Positions 59,739 through 64,000 of a stretch of DNA of 64,000 nucleotides are shown here, piece by piece. The notes below the pieces were generated by a model. That model ran no database searches, was not told the origin of the DNA, and was given only the letters and a program-made list of their open reading frames with translations. Made by a program: the position numbers and the translations under genes. Origin of the DNA: Methylotenera oryzisoli (lineage in GTDB: Bacteria; Pseudomonadota; Gammaproteobacteria; Burkholderiales; Methylophilaceae); NCBI RefSeq assembly GCF_004661485.1, contig NZ_PQVH01000005.1, positions 1 through 64,000 on the forward strand, given 5' to 3'. The first letter of the stretch is position 1; the number at the start of each line of letters is the position of its first letter.

Positions 59739-59750
59739 GGATAATTAATC

Positions 59751-61349
59751 ATGAATTTTAATATCGATAAAAGCAGTAAAAAAAGCGGACAAATGATTGC
59801 AATTATCTTGGTCATCATTATTAGCGTTGTGTTAGGCGGCTTGATACTCAAGACCGAAAAGCCGAAAGCGATGACCGAAGAGCATGAGGAGCACGCTGAA
59901 GGCGAAGCGCACTCAGAACATGAAGAAGGCATGTCCGAAGAGTCATCAGGCCTTGATAAGCAAGCAATTGAAGCCCACGAAAAGCAGCATGCAGCGCAAT
60001 CACCAGAAGTTTTAAAAGGACCGCATGGTGGAAAGCTTTTCGTAAAGGAAGGCTATGGTGTAGAGATTGCAATCTTTGAAGAGGATACACCACCAGAATT
60101 CAGGGTATATACCTACTTAAATGAAAAGCCTTTGGAACCAACCTTATCAAAAGTCAGTCTGGAGCTGGCGCGTCTAGGCAGAACCCCAGAAAAATTCAAT
60201 TTTTTTAAAGAAAGCGATTATTTAAAAAGTAATGCGACGGTGATGGAGCCACATTCGTTCGATGTGCATCTCAATGCCGTTTACAACAACAAAAGTTATA
60301 CGTTTGCTTACAAACAGGTTGAAGGCAGGATAACAATGTCTGATAAACAGATGACATTAAACGCCGTTGAAGTGCTAACCGCAGGTCCTGCCAAAATAAA
60401 AAGTACCTTGAAACTACAAGGTGAAATCAAGCTGAATGCTGACAAGAGTGTGCAGATTGTATCTAGAGTCGGCGGCATAGTAGAAAAAGTCAGCGTGAAT
60501 GCTGGTGACAATGTACGTAAAGGTCAGGTGTTGGCGACAGTATCCAGCCAAGCAATTGCAGACATACGCAGCGACTTGCTGGCTGCTCAAAAAAGAGTAG
60601 GCCTTGCCCGCACTACTTACGAGCGTGAAAAACAGCTTTGGGAAGAGAAAATCTCTGCCCAGCAAGATTACTTGCAGGCACAAAATGATTTGCAAGAATC
60701 GGAAATCAACTTAAGCCGTATTCAACAAAAATTAGGTGCTTTAGGCGCTGGCACTAGTGGTGCGGGGCAAACTCGCTATGACATTCGCTCGCCAATTGAC
60801 GGCGTGGTGACAGTAAAAAAAGTCAGTCAAGGTCAGGTGATAAGTGAAATCGACAGTTTGTTTGAAGTCTCTGACTTATCAACAGTTTGGGCGGAGATGA
60901 CCATTTACGCCAAAGACATTAATACTGTGAAATCAGGTCAGCAAGTCACCGTTAAAGCGACCGCTTTTGATGCACATGCAGTTGGCAACATCGCTTACGT
61001 GAGTTCATTGGTTGGCGAGCAATCGCGGACTGCGATGGCAAGAGTGGTGCTCAATAATCCTGATAAAACTTGGCTACCTGGTCTGCCCGTTAATATCGAA
61101 CTCACTTCAAGCGAAGCGGATGTGCCATTAGCGGTATCAGTTGAAGGGATTCAATCGTTAAATGAAGAAACCGTCGTATTCGGTCGCTATGGCAACTATT
61201 TTGAGGCTAGACCGGTCACGCTCGGTCGCAGAGATGACAAGTATGTGGAAGTGCTAGAGGGATTAAATGCGGGGGAAAAATACGCAGCAGGGAACAGCTA
61301 TTTGATTAAGGCTGATATTGGTAAAGCAGGAGCAAGTCATGAGCACTAA
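59751..61349 (+). CDS. czcB: CzcB-like membrane fusion protein
   Basis: 532 residues. One N-terminal membrane anchor (MIAIILVIIISVVLGGLIL near 18-36), then a His/Glu-rich segment (HEEHAEGEAHSEHEEG), an additional domain (GPHGGKLFVKEGYGVEIAIFEE near 95-120), and the classical barrel-sandwich and coiled-coil parts (VSRVGGIVEKVSVNAGDNVRKGQVLATV near 237-265; DIRSPIDGVVTVKKVSQGQV near 343). The extra His-rich region is typical of CzcB. It links CzcA to CzcC and may deliver metal. Confidence 0.92.
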   Translation: MNFNIDKSSKKSGQMIAIILVIIISVVLGGLILKTEKPKAMTEEHEEHAEGEAHSEHEEGMSEESSGLDKQAIEAHEKQHAAQSPEVLKGPHGGKLFVKEGYGVEIAIFEEDTPPEFRVYTYLNEKPLEPTLSKVSLELARLGRTPEKFNFFKESDYLKSNATVMEPHSFDVHLNAVYNNKSYTFAYKQVEGRITMSDKQMTLNAVEVLTAGPAKIKSTLKLQGEIKLNADKSVQIVSRVGGIVEKVSVNAGDNVRKGQVLATVSSQAIADIRSDLLAAQKRVGLARTTYEREKQLWEEKISAQQDYLQAQNDLQESEINLSRIQQKLGALGAGTSGAGQTRYDIRSPIDGVVTVKKVSQGQVISEIDSLFEVSDLSTVWAEMTIYAKDINTVKSGQQVTVKATAFDAHAVGNIAYVSSLVGEQSRTAMARVVLNNPDKTWLPGLPVNIELTSSEADVPLAVSVEGIQSLNEETVVFGRYGNYFEARPVTLGRRDDKYVEVLEGLNAGEKYAAGNSYLIKADIGKAGASHEH

Positions 61350-61393
61350 TGCATGGATTTTGAAATCAGCTGATCTACCAAAGGAGCAATCAA

Positions 61394-64000
61394 ATGTTTG
61401 AGAAGATTATTCGATTTGCAATTGAGCAACGATGGTTAACATTAACCATGGTGCTAGCTATTGCCGTATTAGGCATGTTCAGTTATCAAAAACTACCGAT
61501 TGATGCTGTGCCAGATATTACTAATATTCAGGTTCAAATTAACACCTCAGCGCCCGGCTATGCACCATTAGAGACTGAGCAACGCATTACATATCCTATC
61601 GAGACAGTGATGGCCGGCATCCCCAAGCTGGAGCAGACCAGATCTATTTCTCGCTATGGACTATCTCAGGTAACGGTTATTTTTGAGGAAGGGACAGATA
61701 TTTTCTTTGCAAGGCAATTGGTGAACGAGCGTATTCAGCAAGCTAAGGAAAAACTACCTGCTGGCATTCTTCCTGAGATGGGCCCTACCTCAACTGGTCT
61801 TGGTGAAATTTTTATGTGGACAGTTGAAGCGAAAGAAGGCGCTCTAAAGCCCGACAAAACACCTTACACGCCAATGGATTTAAGAGAGGTGCAAGATTGG
61901 ATTGTTAAGCCTCAGTTGCGTAACGTACCAGGTGTCAATGAAATTAACACGATTGGCGGCAATGTTAAGCAATATCAGGTCGCACCATCCGCAGAAAAAC
62001 TGACAGCAAGAGGATTGTCTATCGATGATTTGGTCACTGCACTAGAAAATAATAATGCCAATATGGGGGCTGGCTTTATCGAAAAATCAGGTGAACAGTA
62101 TTTGATTCGCGTGCCTGGCCAAGTAAAAGATATGGTGGATATCAGTAATATAGTGGTCAGTGCTAAAAATGGCGTACCCATCCGCGTTTCAGATGTAGCA
62201 GAAGTGATTATTGGCAGTGAGGCACGTAGCGGAGCCGCAACTGAAAACAGCCAAGAAGTGGTGCTGGGCACAGTTTTCATGCTGATGGGTGAAAATAGCC
62301 GTACCGTGTCTGCTGCAGTTGAAAAAAAACTGGCAGAAATTAATAAATCATTGCCTGCTGGCATTGTTGCTAAAACGGTTTACGACAGAACCATCCTCAT
62401 TGATAAGGCAATCAACACAGTTAAGAAAAACCTGCTAGAAGGCGCACTTTTAGTGATTGCCATTCTGTTTATTTTTCTAGGCAATATTCGCGCGGCCATT
62501 ATCACAATGCTGGTCATTCCATTATCTATGCTATTTACTTTCACTGGCATGGCCACTGCAAAAGTAAGTGCAAACCTAATGAGTTTAGGTGCATTGGATT
62601 TCGGTATTATCATTGATGGTGCAGTTGTGATTGTAGAAAACTGCATGCGCAGACTTGCGCATGCGCAAGCCACAATAGGCAGGCCACTGACACGTTCAGA
62701 ACGCTTTTCGGAAGTTTTTGAGGCGGCTAAAGAAGCAAGAAAGCCGCTAATCTACGGCCAACTTATCATCATGGTCGTTTACCTGCCCATTTTTGCTTTA
62801 ACTGGTGTAGAAGGCAAAATGTTTCACCCTATGGCGTTAACTGTGGTGATCGCCTTGATAGGTGCTATGTTGTTTTCCGTCACCTTTATTCCTGCTGCGG
62901 TTGCACTGTTCATCAATGGAAAAGTGGATGAAAAAGAGCAGTATTTAATTCGCTTGGCTAAGCGTGGATATCAACCAATTTATAACAAAGTAATGAACAA
63001 CGGTGCATTGGTGTTAACGCTTGCGATTGCTTCGGTTGTGCTTAGTGGCTTATTGACTACCCGCATGGGAAGCGAGTTTGTGCCAAGTCTAAACGAAGGT
63101 GATATTGCCCTCCATGCTTTGCGTATACCTGGAACTAGTCTTTCTCAGGCGGTGGAGATGCAAAAAGAACTTGAGCACACGGTTAAATCATTTCCTCAAG
63201 TAGATAGAATTTTTGCCAAAATCGGTACAGCGGAAATTGCCTCGGACCCTATGCCACCCAATGTAGCCGACAACTACATTATGCTGAAACCAAAATCAGA
63301 ATGGCCAGACCCCAACTTAAGCAAAAATGAATTAACTGCGCAAATTCAAAAAGCAGTGAGCACTGTGCCTGGTAATAACTATGAGTTTACGCAACCCATT
63401 CAGATGCGTTTCAACGAGTTAATCTCAGGCGTGCGTAGTGATGTAGCGGTGAAAATCTTTGGCGATGATATGGAGGTAATGAACAACAAAGCCAAAGAAA
63501 TTTCTGAGGTGTTGTCCAAAATTCAAGGTGGTGAAGACATTAAAGTCGAGCAGACTACAGGTTTGCCGATTCTCACAGTCAATATCGACCGCCAAAAAAT
63601 AGCAAGGCTTGGCGTCAATGTATCCCAAGTGCAAGACGCTATTTCTACCGCGATGAATGGCAAAGAAACTGGGACGGTTTTTCAAGGGGATCGCAGATTT
63701 GATATTGTTGTAAGGTTGCCAGAAGAACTGAGAACGGATATGGATAGCTTTAAGCGCTTACCCATCAAAATAGCCAACGATAGCGGTATTCCTGTTTACT
63801 TACAGCTTGGTGAAGTGGCTTCCATTGATATTGCTCCTGGCCCTAATCAATTTAGCCGTGAAAATGGCAAGCGTAACGTAGTTGTCACAGCTAACGTCAG
63901 AGACCGTGATATTGGCTCGTATGTTGCAGAGGCGCAGCAACGTATCCAAGAGGAGGTTAAGATTCCTGCTGGGTATTGGATTAACTGGGGCGGCACTTTT
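61394..64000 (+). CDS. czcA: CzcA-like heavy-metal RND transporter, runs off right edge
   Basis: 869 codons present, no stop. HME-type RND proton antiporter of the inner membrane. The N-terminus FEKIIRFAIEQRWLTLTMVLAIAVLGMFSYQKLPIDAVPDI is typical. The helix-4 motif is DFGIIIDGAVVIVEN, the form of the Co/Zn/Cd group (HME1) rather than CusA. The reading frame ends in WINWGGTF, in the second periplasmic loop, so about 170 residues are missing. AAGGAG lies 7 nt upstream of the ATG, 44 nt after czcB. Confidence 0.95.
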   Translation, partial: MFEKIIRFAIEQRWLTLTMVLAIAVLGMFSYQKLPIDAVPDITNIQVQINTSAPGYAPLETEQRITYPIETVMAGIPKLEQTRSISRYGLSQVTVIFEEGTDIFFARQLVNERIQQAKEKLPAGILPEMGPTSTGLGEIFMWTVEAKEGALKPDKTPYTPMDLREVQDWIVKPQLRNVPGVNEINTIGGNVKQYQVAPSAEKLTARGLSIDDLVTALENNNANMGAGFIEKSGEQYLIRVPGQVKDMVDISNIVVSAKNGVPIRVSDVAEVIIGSEARSGAATENSQEVVLGTVFMLMGENSRTVSAAVEKKLAEINKSLPAGIVAKTVYDRTILIDKAINTVKKNLLEGALLVIAILFIFLGNIRAAIITMLVIPLSMLFTFTGMATAKVSANLMSLGALDFGIIIDGAVVIVENCMRRLAHAQATIGRPLTRSERFSEVFEAAKEARKPLIYGQLIIMVVYLPIFALTGVEGKMFHPMALTVVIALIGAMLFSVTFIPAAVALFINGKVDEKEQYLIRLAKRGYQPIYNKVMNNGALVLTLAIASVVLSGLLTTRMGSEFVPSLNEGDIALHALRIPGTSLSQAVEMQKELEHTVKSFPQVDRIFAKIGTAEIASDPMPPNVADNYIMLKPKSEWPDPNLSKNELTAQIQKAVSTVPGNNYEFTQPIQMRFNELISGVRSDVAVKIFGDDMEVMNNKAKEISEVLSKIQGGEDIKVEQTTGLPILTVNIDRQKIARLGVNVSQVQDAISTAMNGKETGTVFQGDRRFDIVVRLPEELRTDMDSFKRLPIKIANDSGIPVYLQLGEVASIDIAPGPNQFSRENGKRNVVVTANVRDRDIGSYVAEAQQRIQEEVKIPAGYWINWGGTF

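Overview
The window looks like the replication-origin region of an AT-rich betaproteobacterium, probably a methylotroph of the Methylophilaceae (Methylotenera-like). This is inferred from gene order, protein character and an orphan pqqA-type peptide gene. No rRNA, tRNA or CRISPR array was seen.

Layout. (1) 1-4711, minus strand: a type I restriction-modification locus, hsdR-hsdM-hsdS. hsdM and hsdS appear fused and damaged at their junction. (2) 4900-10502: gyrB, dnaN and dnaA on the minus strand, then the probable oriC and rpmH on the plus strand. (3) 10503-31219, housekeeping core: rpmH-rnpA-yidD-yidC-mnmE, mnmG-rsmG-parA-parB, atpIBEFHAGDC, glmU and glmS. Three perfect 16-bp parS sites (7387, 14995, 15998) sit around this block, so ParAB and its targets are all close to oriC. 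(4) 31550-41629, starting just after glmS: a copper and cobalt/nickel module with copZ, copA, cueR, a DmeF-type transporter with a divergent RcnR/DmeR-type repressor, and an operon of Cys/His/Met-rich exported proteins, a TolC-type lipoprotein and a multicopper oxidase. Three promoters carry the 19-bp spacer and dyad of MerR/CueR control. (5) 41760-47320: an outlier block with a secreted protein that carries an almost intact ubiquitin domain fused to an autotransporter beta-barrel, a divergent SET-domain-like gene, a sensor diguanylate cyclase and a SnoaL-like exported protein. (6) 47321-48427: mostly non-coding, but with a 23-codon pqqA-like gene whose start codon reads ATA. (7) 48428-53000: a Fur-type TonB-dependent siderophore receptor and an FTR1/PbrT-type permease. 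(8) 50825-57699: visibly more G+C-rich, decayed Tn3-associated metal island with relics of lspA/pbrC, a Tn3 transposase and a cation diffusion facilitator, then DUF2703, DUF302, a Met-rich protein and a Cd/Zn/Pb P-type ATPase. (9) 58015-64000: czcI-czcC-czcB-czcA; czcA runs off the right edge.

How it works together. Cytoplasmic P-type ATPases (CopA, CadA/ZntA-like) and the CDF protein move metals to the periplasm. CzcCBA and the copper operon (oxidase, TolC-type protein, Met/His-rich proteins) would clear or detoxify them there. The most unusual object is the ubiquitin-autotransporter at 41874-43460: 63 of the first 72 residues match human ubiquitin, all seven lysines are kept, a signal peptide precedes it, the C-terminal Gly-Gly is absent and an outer-membrane barrel follows.
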